Part shown: one piece after another, positions 6,933-16,280 of the stretch
Position numbering within the stretch: position 1 is the stretch's first letter
Layout of the letters: the number at the start of each line of letters is the position of its first letter
Source of the DNA: an uncultured Pelagibacteraceae bacterium
Lineage (GTDB): Bacteria; Pseudomonadota; Alphaproteobacteria; Pelagibacterales; Pelagibacteraceae
Assembly (NCBI GenBank): GCA_902539235.1
Contig: CACBIC010000007.1
Coordinates: 1 to 42,870 of the forward strand
Direction: 5' to 3'
DNA length: 42,870 bases
Program-made: the position numbers and the translations under genes
The notes under the pieces: generated by a model
What the model was told of the DNA's origin: nothing
Database searches by the model: none
Seen by the model: the letters and a program-made list of their open reading frames with translations, nothing else

Positions 6933-7263
6933 AATAAAATTTTTAATTTCTATATTTGTTTTTTCATCTTTATTAATTGTAACATCAGTTATAAAGAATC
7001 AAACAAGAGAAATTGAAAAAAAAATTTATAATTTAAGAAATATTATTCTTACTAAAGAAAAAGATTTTAGTGAGTCTCAACTTGATTTTTTCTATTTAAC
7101 ATCGCCCTTTATGATTGAGAAAAAAATAAATCATTTAGACAATCATAATTATATTATTATGGAATATTCAAAAATTTTTCTAAGTATGAGCGACTACATG
7201 AATCTAGACACTAAATACGCCATCCAAGAGATTGAAAATGAAAAAAAAACAAAAAAAAGATAA
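6925..7263 (+). CDS. ftsL: FtsL-like cell division protein
   Basis: Small bitopic protein assigned by position between rsmH and ftsI and by shape. It has one N-terminal membrane segment (about residues 4-22, KFLISIFVFSSLLIVTSVI), then a lysine/glutamate-rich coiled-coil-like periplasmic stretch (QTREIEKKIYNLRNIILTKEK). FtsL normally pairs with FtsB and recruits and activates FtsWI at the septum. ATG at 6925 is preferred to TTG at 6922; AGAAGGAG lies just upstream. It overlaps both neighbours, supporting co-translation. FtsL is poorly conserved, so the call rests mainly on context. Confidence 0.85.
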   Translation: MLKIKFLISIFVFSSLLIVTSVIKNQTREIEKKIYNLRNIILTKEKDFSESQLDFFYLTSPFMIEKKINHLDNHNYIIMEYSKIFLSMSDYMNLDTKYAIQEIENEKKTKKR

Positions 7264-8965
7264 ATATTATAATAAAAATCAAACTAGCTTCTTCTTTGAA
7301 GATTACTTAGAAACTAATAAAAAAAATAAATCTTTAGAAAAAAAAAACATATTACAGGATAGAATTTATCTGTTATTTTTTTTATTTTTTTCTCTGATTT
7401 TAATTTTTACCGTAAGAATTATTCATGTTTCTTTAAATAAAATTGAGATTTATAATAATGAAAGTTTCTCTAAAAAATTTTCTTTATTGAGAAGGGATAT
7501 AGTGGATAGAAATGGTGAAATTATTTCAAGAAATATTAAATCATACCATGCAGCAGTAAATCCAAATTTAATTAATAATAAAGAAAATTTTCTGATAAAA
7601 TTACAATTAAATTTTCCTGAGCTACAAATTAAAGAAATTAAAAAAAAATTAGACAGTGGTAAGTATTTCTATTTGAAAAAACGTATTAGTCATGATGAAA
7701 AAGAAAAATTATGGAGTTTCGGTGAAAAAGGTGTAATCTTTGAGTCCTTTCAGTCAAGAGTGTATACTCATTCAAATTTATTTAGTCACGTGATCGGCCA
7801 AGTTGATTACGATAATTACGGCATCTCGGGCATAGAGAAATATTTTGATAAAGAACTTAAAGATAAAAATTTATCAAAGCAGCCGTTAGAATTAACTTTA
7901 GATACAAATATTCAGTATTTGATAAGCAAAGAGCTTAACGATGCCTTGATTACTTTTAATGCTAAAGGTGGTGGCTCACTACTTATGGATGTAAATAATG
8001 GAGAAATTTTATCATTAGTATCACTCCCAAATTTCGACATTAATGAAAGGGCTACTGTAAAAGATGAAAAATATATTAACAAAATTACTAAAGGTGTCTA
8101 TGAGCTAGGTTCAATTTTTAAAACTTTTACAGTTGCACTTGCCTTAGAGAATAACCTTGTCAAACCCAAAACGATTGTAAATAATATCACAAAATCAATT
8201 AAGTGCTCAAAGCATGAAATTTCTGACATAAAAGAATTTCCTAAAAGCTTATCAGTTGAAGATATATTAATTAGATCATCAAATATTGGAACTTTACTTA
8301 TTGCAAGAAAAATAGGAGAGGAAAAATATAAACAATTTTTAAAAAACTCAGAATTATTAAAAAGTCCTAATATACAATTAGAGGAAGTAGGTAGACCATT
8401 AAAATTTGACTGGAACAAATGTAAATTAGAAACGGTTTCCTATGGTCACGGTATTGCTACAACCCCTTTACAGGCTCTCACAGTATATGCAGCATTAACA
8501 AATGGTGGAGCTATAATTAAACCAAACCTAATCAAAACAAAAAAAAATAATAATTATGGAAGATTAATTTCAAAAAAAACTAGCGATGATATAAATAAAA
8601 TTTTGCGTAAGATTGTTACTGATGAGGATGGAACAGCCAGTTTAGCTGACGCATATGGGTATAATGTTGGAGGCAAAACAGGAACTTCACAAAATTATAA
8701 TAATAAAAGTGAAAATTTAAACACTTTTATATCTGTATTTCCGTCACACAAACCTAAATATGCTTTATTAGTAATGTTAGAAAACCCCCAGGTCGCAAAA
8801 AACTTAATTTACGATTATAGAGGAATGAAAATAAAAGGTACCAGAAACGAGGCTGGATGGAACTCAGTTTATGTTGCTGGCCAAATAATAAAAAAAATTG
8901 GACCAATTTTAGCCATAAAGAGTAAAGATTTTAATCACCAGTATGTTGTTGAAAAAATTAATTAA
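7238..8965 (+). CDS. ftsI: Septal peptidoglycan transpeptidase FtsI (PBP3)
   Basis: Class B penicillin-binding protein that crosslinks septal murein as partner of FtsW. Seen: a basic cytoplasmic N-terminus, one membrane segment (about residues 45-65), the dimerisation-domain LLRRDIVDRNGEI, then transpeptidase motifs SIFK (SxxK, nucleophile Ser near residue 291), SSN (SxN, near 346) and KTGT (near 478). Length of 575 aa is family-typical. ATG at 7238 is chosen over TTG at 7232, and the start lies inside the end of ftsL. The 3' end overlaps the murE-murF start by 23 bp. Confidence 0.96.
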   Translation: MKKKQKKDKYYNKNQTSFFFEDYLETNKKNKSLEKKNILQDRIYLLFFLFFSLILIFTVRIIHVSLNKIEIYNNESFSKKFSLLRRDIVDRNGEIISRNIKSYHAAVNPNLINNKENFLIKLQLNFPELQIKEIKKKLDSGKYFYLKKRISHDEKEKLWSFGEKGVIFESFQSRVYTHSNLFSHVIGQVDYDNYGISGIEKYFDKELKDKNLSKQPLELTLDTNIQYLISKELNDALITFNAKGGGSLLMDVNNGEILSLVSLPNFDINERATVKDEKYINKITKGVYELGSIFKTFTVALALENNLVKPKTIVNNITKSIKCSKHEISDIKEFPKSLSVEDILIRSSNIGTLLIARKIGEEKYKQFLKNSELLKSPNIQLEEVGRPLKFDWNKCKLETVSYGHGIATTPLQALTVYAALTNGGAIIKPNLIKTKKNNNYGRLISKKTSDDINKILRKIVTDEDGTASLADAYGYNVGGKTGTSQNYNNKSENLNTFISVFPSHKPKYALLVMLENPQVAKNLIYDYRGMKIKGTRNEAGWNSVYVAGQIIKKIGPILAIKSKDFNHQYVVEKIN

Positions 8966-11705
8966 ACATATTCCGATTAAGAATAAAAAAATTAATATAA
9001 AAGGTCTAGCTATTAATAGTAAAAAAATTAAAAAAGGTTACATTTTTTTTGCTATTAAAGGTTTAAAGTCCAACGGTGAAAAATATATAGGTGAAGCTGT
9101 TAAAAAAGGGGCTTCAGTAATTATTTGTTCACGAAAATGTAAATATAAAAATGAAAAAATTCCAATTATTAAAACTTCAAATATAAGAAATTATTTAAGT
9201 CAAATTGCGTCTAAATTCTTTCAATTAAAACCAAAAAATATAATAGCTGTTACCGGTACAAACGGTAAAACCTCTGTAGCAGATTTATTTTACCAAATTC
9301 TAAGTTTGAATAATATTCCAGTAGCTTCAATAGGAACATTAGGTTTGAAATATAAAAGGAAAACTATTAAATCAAATTTGACATCTCCTGATACAATTTT
9401 ACTTCATCAAGATCTAGAGAAAATAAAAAAAAATAAAATAGATAACGTTATTATTGAAGCCTCAAGCCACGGCCTTCATCAAAGCAGAATAAATAATTTA
9501 AAACTTAAGGCCGGAATTTTTACAAATTTTAGCCAGGATCATCTCGATTACCATAAAACTATGAAATCATATTTAAATTCAAAATTTATCCTTTTCAAAA
9601 ATATTCTATCAAAAGGAAAAACAATAATTTCTGATAAGACTATTAAAGAGTTTGAGTTTTTGAAAAAGATCGCAAAGAGAAGAAAGTTGAAAATTATAGA
9701 TGTTAGTGTCTTAAATAAAAGAGTATCAAAAACCAAAAATTTAAAATTAAATGAATTTCAGTCAAAAAATCTATCAATGGCGATAGCTGCTGCTAAATTT
9801 TGTAACTTAAACGAGAAAAAAATATTCAATTCTTTAAAAAAAATAAAAGATGTCAGCGGAAGATTAGAGTTGGTAAGAGTCTTCTCTAATAATATCAAAG
9901 TGTATGTTGACTTTGCACATACACCAGACGCTTTAAAAAAAACCTTAAAAGCTTTACGAGATTTGTATGGTGATAATATTTCTATTGTTTTTGGATGCGG
10001 AGGCGATCGAGACTTTAAAAAAAGACCAATTATGGCAAAAATAGTCAATTCACATTGTAAAAAAATTTATATTACTGACGACAACCCAAGAAATGAAAAT
10101 CCTTATAGAATTAGGAAAACAATTTTCAAGTATATAAAAGATAAGGATTGTTTCAACATTGGAAATAGATCAAAAGCTATCCATTCCGCAATTATAAATG
10201 CAGAGCCTAATGACGTTATTCTAATTGCAGGTAAAGGACATGAGACAGAACAAATTTATAAAAATCGAGTAATAAAAATCTCAGACAAACAGATTATTAA
10301 AAGACTAAATAGTAAAATAAAAAAAATATCTATTAGCCAACAAAATTACTTACAAAATCAAAAAATTCTGAGTGAGATTAAAAGTAATTTCAAAGTACAA
10401 AACTTTCATGGAATATCAATAGACACAAGAATGTTAAAAAAGGATAATCTTTTTTTAACAATCAAAGGAAAAAATAATAACGGAGCAAAATTTGTAAAAA
10501 AAGCACTAAAAAAAGGTGCTAAATATATTGTTTCTTCCCAAAATATTAAAAAACAAAAAAACAAAACTATAAAAGTTAAAAATGAAATTAAATTTTTGAA
10601 CAAGTATGCATACAAAAAGAGAGAAAAGACTCAGGCTAAAATAATTGCTGTTACCGGAAGCGCAGGTAAAACTTCTCTAAAAAATTTGATTAAAGATTTG
10701 TTAAATGATTTTGGAAAAACTTTAAGCTCTCCTAAATCTTATAATAATCATTTTGGTGTTCCATTGAGTTTATCTCAATTAAAGATAGAACATAAATTTG
10801 GAGTTTTTGAAGTAGGAATGAGTAAAAAAGGAGAAATAGATAAGCTCACTAAACTAATTAGGCCCCACTTCGGAATAATAACTAATATTGGTGAAGCACA
10901 TATTGAAAATTTTAAAAATTTGCATGGTATTGCAGATGCAAAAGGAGAAATAATTCAAAATATAGAAAAAGGAGGTACTATAATTTTAAATAGAGATGAT
11001 AAGTATTTTACGAATCTTGAAAAAAAAGCCAAAAAGAACAATTTAAAGATTGTTACGTTCGGAATAAATATAAAATCTAATGTTCAACTTGTTTCAAAAT
11101 CCAAAAAAAGAGACCATGAATTACTTACTATTAAAATAAAAGAGAAAATTTTGAAAGTTAAAATTAAAAACATTAATTTTTATAATGTTTTATCCTCCTT
11201 AGCTTTATTAGATGAATTAAATTTAAATCTAAATGCAATAATAAATAATTTTAAAAATTATGAACCATCAGAGGGAAGGGGAAAAATTCATAATATAAAA
11301 AGATACAAAAAAAATTTTAAACTTATTGATGAAAGTTATAATGCAAATCCAATTTCAGTTAAAAATGCGATCCAGAAATTAGGTTCAATTAAAAAACAAA
11401 AGTTTAAAAAATACCTATTACTTGGTGATATGCTTGAATTAGGTCAAAAATCTGAAACTTTGCATAAAAATCTGTCAAAAGTTATTAACAATTCAGATAT
11501 CGATAAAGTGTTCATAAAGGGTAACAAAACTCTCACCACCTATAGAAATATTCATAAAGAGAAAAGGGGAAACATTTTCCAAGAAGAGGAAGATGTAGAT
11601 TTTACTTTAAATAAAATTATAGCTAATAATGATTACTTAATGATTAAAGGATCAAATGCAACTAACTTAAATAATTTAAGCAAAAGGATGATAAAAGGTA
11701 TTTAA
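8943..11705 (+). CDS. murE/murF: MurE-MurF fusion: two successive Mur ligases
   Basis: One uninterrupted 920-residue frame carries two Mur ligases. MurE part (about 1-455): ATP site VTGTNGKTS (near 104), SPDTILLHQDL, EASSHGLHQSR, and DNPRNENP (near 380), the motif of meso-diaminopimelate-specific MurE. MurF part (about 475-920): SIDTRMLKKDNLFLTIKG at its N-domain, ATP site VTGSAGKTS (near 571), SYNNHFGVPLSL, and YNANPISVKNAI. The two add meso-DAP and then D-Ala-D-Ala to the UDP-MurNAc peptide. The linker is short and lysine/glutamine-rich (about 455-475). The genes are normally separate neighbours in this order, so the fusion is a deletion of the intergenic boundary. mraY follows at once. Confidence 0.96.
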   Translation: MLLKKLIKHIPIKNKKINIKGLAINSKKIKKGYIFFAIKGLKSNGEKYIGEAVKKGASVIICSRKCKYKNEKIPIIKTSNIRNYLSQIASKFFQLKPKNIIAVTGTNGKTSVADLFYQILSLNNIPVASIGTLGLKYKRKTIKSNLTSPDTILLHQDLEKIKKNKIDNVIIEASSHGLHQSRINNLKLKAGIFTNFSQDHLDYHKTMKSYLNSKFILFKNILSKGKTIISDKTIKEFEFLKKIAKRRKLKIIDVSVLNKRVSKTKNLKLNEFQSKNLSMAIAAAKFCNLNEKKIFNSLKKIKDVSGRLELVRVFSNNIKVYVDFAHTPDALKKTLKALRDLYGDNISIVFGCGGDRDFKKRPIMAKIVNSHCKKIYITDDNPRNENPYRIRKTIFKYIKDKDCFNIGNRSKAIHSAIINAEPNDVILIAGKGHETEQIYKNRVIKISDKQIIKRLNSKIKKISISQQNYLQNQKILSEIKSNFKVQNFHGISIDTRMLKKDNLFLTIKGKNNNGAKFVKKALKKGAKYIVSSQNIKKQKNKTIKVKNEIKFLNKYAYKKREKTQAKIIAVTGSAGKTSLKNLIKDLLNDFGKTLSSPKSYNNHFGVPLSLSQLKIEHKFGVFEVGMSKKGEIDKLTKLIRPHFGIITNIGEAHIENFKNLHGIADAKGEIIQNIEKGGTIILNRDDKYFTNLEKKAKKNNLKIVTFGINIKSNVQLVSKSKKRDHELLTIKIKEKILKVKIKNINFYNVLSSLALLDELNLNLNAIINNFKNYEPSEGRGKIHNIKRYKKNFKLIDESYNANPISVKNAIQKLGSIKKQKFKKYLLLGDMLELGQKSETLHKNLSKVINNSDIDKVFIKGNKTLTTYRNIHKEKRGNIFQEEEDVDFTLNKIIANNDYLMIKGSNATNLNNLSKRMIKGI

Positions 11706-12791
11706 ATGTTATTTCATTTTTTCACTTCTCTAATTGAACAATATTCATTTTTAAATGTATTTAAGTATTTAACTTTCAGGACAGGTCTATCTGTTATGAC
11801 TTCATTAATAGTAGTTTTTATAATAGGCGCTCCACTTATCAAATTTTTTTCTGAAAAAATGATAACTGGTCCTATAAGGCAAGACGGTCCAATTGATCAC
11901 ATAATAAAAAAATCTGGAACACCTACTATGGGCGGTTTAATAATAATAATCGGTATAATTTTTAGTACATTATTATGGGCGGATTTAACAAATATTTACG
12001 TTTGGACACTTATATTTGTATCTTTAAGTTTAGGCGGTCTTGGGTTAATTGACGATATCTTAAAAATAAAATTTAAAAATTCGAGCGGGTTAAAATCAAA
12101 ATATAAATTCTCAGGGCAATTATTAATTGGAGTGATTGCTTTATTTGTATTGATTAATTATTCAAATCATGAATTTTTATTCAATCTGTATTTTCCTTTT
12201 TTTAAAAATTTAGTTTGGAATATGGGATTGTTTTTTATTCCGTTTGGATTATTCGTAATCATAGGAGCTTCTAATGCGGTAAACTTAACAGATGGTCTAG
12301 ACGGGTTAGCTACAGTCCCTGTAATGTTAGTTGCTCTTTCTTTTACTTTAATTTCTTACGTAGTTGGAAATACAATTTTTTCAGAATATCTTAAAATACA
12401 ATATATTCCTGATGTAGGAGAGCTCTCAATTTTTTGTGGCTCAGTCGTTGGAGCTTGTTTAGGTTTTCTCTGGTACAATGCGCCACCTGCCAAAATTTTT
12501 ATGGGTGACACTGGATCACTTTCTCTTGGAGGCTCTTTGGCAGCTATTGCCATAATTGTTAAACATGAAATTGTATTAGCAATTATAGGAGGACTATTTG
12601 TTTTAGAAACCGTATCAGTAATTATCCAAGTAATTTCATTTAAACTTACTGGAAAAAGAATTTTTAAAATGGCTCCAATTCATCATCATTTTGAAAAAAA
12701 GGGTTGGGCTGAACCAACAATAGTAATCCGCTTTTGGATTATTGCTATAATCTTAGCATTGGTAGGATTGGCAACTTTGAAACTAAGGTAA
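11706..12791 (+). CDS. mraY: Phospho-N-acetylmuramoyl-pentapeptide transferase
   Basis: MraY moves phospho-MurNAc-pentapeptide from UDP to undecaprenyl phosphate, forming lipid I in the inner membrane. Seen: about ten hydrophobic membrane segments; GPIRQDGPIDH and KSGTPTMGGL near the N-terminus; GLIDDILK (conserved Asp pair); NAVNLTDGLDGLA; FMGDTGSL (catalytic Asp region); and the histidine loop PIHHHFEKKGW near the C-terminus. Length of 361 aa is typical. It begins on the base after the murE-murF stop and ends 1 bp before murD. Confidence 0.98.
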   Translation: MLFHFFTSLIEQYSFLNVFKYLTFRTGLSVMTSLIVVFIIGAPLIKFFSEKMITGPIRQDGPIDHIIKKSGTPTMGGLIIIIGIIFSTLLWADLTNIYVWTLIFVSLSLGGLGLIDDILKIKFKNSSGLKSKYKFSGQLLIGVIALFVLINYSNHEFLFNLYFPFFKNLVWNMGLFFIPFGLFVIIGASNAVNLTDGLDGLATVPVMLVALSFTLISYVVGNTIFSEYLKIQYIPDVGELSIFCGSVVGACLGFLWYNAPPAKIFMGDTGSLSLGGSLAAIAIIVKHEIVLAIIGGLFVLETVSVIIQVISFKLTGKRIFKMAPIHHHFEKKGWAEPTIVIRFWIIAIILALVGLATLKLR

Positions 12792-12792
12792 A

Positions 12793-14082
12793 ATGACTTC
12801 TGTCAAAAATTTTAGAAAACTATCCTTTTTAGTTTACGGTTTAGGTTTATCAGGAAAGTCAGTGGTTAATTTTTTTAAAAAAAAAAAAATTAAAAATTTT
12901 TCAGTTTGGGACGATAAGAACAAAGATTTATTTGTGAATAAAATACCCAAAAATTTGGTTAAGATAATTAATGAAGTTGATTACATCATCCTAAGCCCAG
13001 GAATAAATTTAAATAAATCTAAATATTCAAAAGAATTAATAAAAAATAAAAGAAAAATTATAACGGATTTAGATTTATTATTTTTATTTTATGAAGATAT
13101 AAAAAGTGTGGTAGTTACTGGTACAAATGGTAAGTCCACTACATGTAAAATTATAGAACATGTACTTAAGAAAAATAGGTTTAAAGCTTTATTAGGTGGA
13201 AATATTGGCACTCCAGTTCTAAATCTAAAAATTAAAAAAAAATCTTTTGTAATTATTGAAGCATCTTCTTACCAACTTGCATACTCTAAATTTATCCATC
13301 CTAATTTTGCTATTTTATTGAATATAACAAATGATCATTTGGACTGGCACGGAAATATGAAAAATTACATTAATGCAAAATTTAAAATTTTCAGTCTTCA
13401 AAGAAAAAAAGATTTTTCAATAATACATAAGAAATTTGTAAAGAAATTTAAAAAAAGACGTCTTAAAGGAAAATTGATTCTCCCAGATGTCGGTGCTTTT
13501 AAAAAGATAAAACTTAAAATAAATAAGAATATTTTTATAAAATCAAACATTAACGACGAAAATATTTCATTTGTTTTTGCATTATCAAAAATTTTAAAAA
13601 TAAGTGAAAAATCATTCATTAGATCGCTAAAAAGCTTTGTTGGTTTGCCTCATAGATATGAAATTTTTTTAAAGATGAAAGATTACGTTTTTATAAACGA
13701 CTCAAAGGCTACTTCATTTCAAGCAACAAAACTTGCTTTACAAAATTCAACAAATATTTTTTGGATAGTTGGAGGGTTGCCAAAAAAAGATGATAAAATT
13801 GATTTTAGAAATTTAAGAAAAAATATTATTAAATCTTATATAATTGGAAATCATATAAATTTTTTTAAAAATCAACTAAAAGATAAATTAAATTATAGTA
13901 TTTGTAAAAATATAAAAAAAACTATTGTTCAAATTTTGAAAGATATAAAATTTTTAAAAACAAAGAAAAATACAATATTGTTAAGCCCGGCTGCAGCCTC
14001 TTTTGATCAATATCCTAATTTTGAAAAAAGAGGTGAGGAATTTAAAAGATTGAGTAAACTTTATGCTAGAAAATTCTTATAA
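12793..14082 (+). CDS. murD: UDP-N-acetylmuramoyl-L-alanine--D-glutamate ligase
   Basis: Cytoplasmic Mur ligase adding D-glutamate to UDP-MurNAc-L-Ala. Seen: N-terminal Rossmann VYGLGLSGKSV (about residues 14-24) and ILSPGI for UDP binding, ATP site VVTGTNGKSTT (about 108-118), EASSYQL, ITNDHLDWHG, and the late motifs NDSKATSF and LLSPAAASFDQYPNFEKRGEEF. Length of 429 aa is typical. It starts 1 bp after the mraY stop, and the ftsW start lies inside its last 20 bases. Confidence 0.97.
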   Translation: MTSVKNFRKLSFLVYGLGLSGKSVVNFFKKKKIKNFSVWDDKNKDLFVNKIPKNLVKIINEVDYIILSPGINLNKSKYSKELIKNKRKIITDLDLLFLFYEDIKSVVVTGTNGKSTTCKIIEHVLKKNRFKALLGGNIGTPVLNLKIKKKSFVIIEASSYQLAYSKFIHPNFAILLNITNDHLDWHGNMKNYINAKFKIFSLQRKKDFSIIHKKFVKKFKKRRLKGKLILPDVGAFKKIKLKINKNIFIKSNINDENISFVFALSKILKISEKSFIRSLKSFVGLPHRYEIFLKMKDYVFINDSKATSFQATKLALQNSTNIFWIVGGLPKKDDKIDFRNLRKNIIKSYIIGNHINFFKNQLKDKLNYSICKNIKKTIVQILKDIKFLKTKKNTILLSPAAASFDQYPNFEKRGEEFKRLSKLYARKFL

Positions 14083-15190
14083 ATTTATAATTATAAATTA
14101 CTGGCGCAATATAGATAAAAAAATTTTTTTTTGCTTTATTACTTTATTTTTTTTAGGATTGTTTTTTTCATTTTCATCTACATCGTCATTAGCAGGTGAA
14201 AGATTAAATAAAGATTATTATTTCTTCTTCTCTAAACATTTAGTTTTTACCTCTCTGTCGCTCACTATTATGATTTTGATTTCTTTAATTGATACTAATT
14301 TTTTAAAAAAAATTATAGTCCCTTTATTTATTTTATCTTTTATTCTTTTAGGTCTAGTTCCTATTTTGGGCTTAGAAGTAAAAGGCGCAAAGAGATGGTT
14401 AGATTTTTATTTTTTTAGATTACAACCAATTGAATTATTAAAACCCTTTTTTATATTAGTAACTGCGAAAATTTTAATCCTTGATAAATTTAAAAATTCA
14501 CACACAAAATACTTTTTAAGTTTTTTATTATTATTAGCAGTAACAATCTTATTAATCGATCAACCAGATCTCGGGCAAACAATTCTTTTAGTCATAAGTT
14601 GGGGTGCAACGGTATTTATCTCAGGAGTGAGTTTGCTCTTTATTTTAGGTTTTACTTCCATATTTTTGATCTCCATAAGTTTACTATTATTTTTTTTGCC
14701 AGATAAATTTGGTTATATAATTAATCGGCTGGTTTCATTTGTTGATCCAAGTAAAGGAGATAAATTTCAATCGTCATCAGCTTTGGATGCTATTAAGCTA
14801 GGAGGAGTAAAAGGACAAGGAATGGGAGAAGGAATTTTAAAAGACAGCGTTCCCGAGGCTCACACAGATTACATTATTGCAATAATTTCGGAAGAGTATG
14901 GTTCTTTAATATCGGTTATGATAATATTAATTTTTTTATATATCTCTTTTAGAATAATAAAAAATTGTATAAATCAAGACGATAAATTAATGAAGATTTC
15001 ACTTTGCGGGCTTGCGTCTTTATTAATTTTCCAAACATTTATTCATATTGGTGTAAATACAAGTCTCATACCTACAACTGGAATGACTTTACCTTTTTTA
15101 AGTTACGGCGGTTCTTCACTAATGGGGAGTTCTATACTTGCTGGTGTTATTTTAAACTATACCAAAAATACAACTTATCTTTATGAGTAA
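14063..15190 (+). CDS. ftsW: Septal glycosyltransferase FtsW (SEDS family)
   Basis: Polytopic SEDS protein that polymerises lipid II into septal glycan together with FtsI. Seen: about ten membrane segments, the GAKRWLDF segment followed by QPIELLKPFF (family form is QPSE..K), IDQPDLGQT, and PEAHTDYIIAIISEEYG with the conserved Asp of the family, plus SYGGSSL near the C-terminus. Length of 375 aa is normal. ATG at 14063 lies 20 bp inside murD; the end overlaps murG by 8 bp. Confidence 0.95.
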   Translation: MLENSYKFIIINYWRNIDKKIFFCFITLFFLGLFFSFSSTSSLAGERLNKDYYFFFSKHLVFTSLSLTIMILISLIDTNFLKKIIVPLFILSFILLGLVPILGLEVKGAKRWLDFYFFRLQPIELLKPFFILVTAKILILDKFKNSHTKYFLSFLLLLAVTILLIDQPDLGQTILLVISWGATVFISGVSLLFILGFTSIFLISISLLLFFLPDKFGYIINRLVSFVDPSKGDKFQSSSALDAIKLGGVKGQGMGEGILKDSVPEAHTDYIIAIISEEYGSLISVMIILIFLYISFRIIKNCINQDDKLMKISLCGLASLLIFQTFIHIGVNTSLIPTTGMTLPFLSYGGSSLMGSSILAGVILNYTKNTTYLYE

Positions 15191-16280
15191 AAAAATAAAA
15201 GCTGTGATAGCTATAGGCGGTACTGGAGGCCATGTAATTCCAGGGTATAATTTAGCACTTCACTTGAACGAAAATAATTTTATAGTTGATCTAGTTACTG
15301 ACACCAGGGGTTTAAAGTATTTAAAATCATCAAAAAACTTTAAAATTCATACTTTTCCATCATCACCATTTATAAAGAAAAATATATTTGCAATTTTATT
15401 TTCATTTTTAGTTATTTTGTATTCAATTTTAAGGTCACTTGTTTTTTTATTATTTAATAGACCAACTATAATTATAGGGATGGGTGGCTATGCATCATTT
15501 CCAATTTGTATTGCTGCCGCTATTTTAAAAATAAAATTTATTATCTATGAGAATAATCTATTTATTGGAAAAGCTAACAGATATTTACTACCTTTTTCAG
15601 ACAAAATATTGGTTTCATACAAAGAATTAGAGGGAGTCCCAAATAGATTTTACAAAAAAATTTATGAGATAGGAAATATTTTAAAAAAAAAAATTATTTT
15701 CAACTCAAAAAAAACAAATCATATTGAAAAAATTAAAAAATTGAATTTATTAGTGTTAGGAGGAAGCCAGGCTGCAAAAGTTTTTACTGAATCACTTCCT
15801 TTGATCTTTCGTGATTGTTCAAATGTTGGTATTCCTTTAAAAATTTATCATCATTGTTTGCCACACCAAAACGATGAATTAAGCTTATTCTATAAAAATT
15901 CTAAAATAGAATTTGAAATTTTTAATTTTAATCATAATTTAGAAGAATATTTTTCAAAAGTTAATTTAGCGATTACTAGATCTGGTTCATCTGTTTTAGC
16001 TGAACTTACGAATTCAAATATTCCTTTTATTTCAGTTCCACTACCTTCATCGGCAGATAATCATCAACTTAAAAACGCTATCTATTATGAGAGAAAAAAT
16101 TTCGGTTTTTTAATAGAGGAAAAAGATTTAAATTTAAGATTATTTCATTTAATTCAAGATATTTATCGTGATAATTCAAAATTAAACAAAATAATATTTA
16201 ATCAGAGACAATATTCTGACAAAAATGTCTACCAGAATGTTGATAAGGTACTTAAAATTATAATCAATGAAAAAAATTAA
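15183..16280 (+). CDS. murG: Lipid II synthase MurG
   Basis: GT28-family transferase that adds GlcNAc from UDP-GlcNAc to lipid I at the inner face of the inner membrane. Seen: the first glycine loop IGGTGGHVIPG (about residues 11-21), GMGGYASFP, YENNLFIGKANR, the second-domain glycine motif VLGGSQAAK, and ITRSGSSVLAEL plus PLPSSADNHQLKNA, which bind the UDP-sugar. Length of 365 aa is typical. ATG at 15183 overlaps the ftsW stop; murC starts 14 bp before its stop. Confidence 0.96.
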   Translation: MSKKIKAVIAIGGTGGHVIPGYNLALHLNENNFIVDLVTDTRGLKYLKSSKNFKIHTFPSSPFIKKNIFAILFSFLVILYSILRSLVFLLFNRPTIIIGMGGYASFPICIAAAILKIKFIIYENNLFIGKANRYLLPFSDKILVSYKELEGVPNRFYKKIYEIGNILKKKIIFNSKKTNHIEKIKKLNLLVLGGSQAAKVFTESLPLIFRDCSNVGIPLKIYHHCLPHQNDELSLFYKNSKIEFEIFNFNHNLEEYFSKVNLAITRSGSSVLAELTNSNIPFISVPLPSSADNHQLKNAIYYERKNFGFLIEEKDLNLRLFHLIQDIYRDNSKLNKIIFNQRQYSDKNVYQNVDKVLKIIINEKN

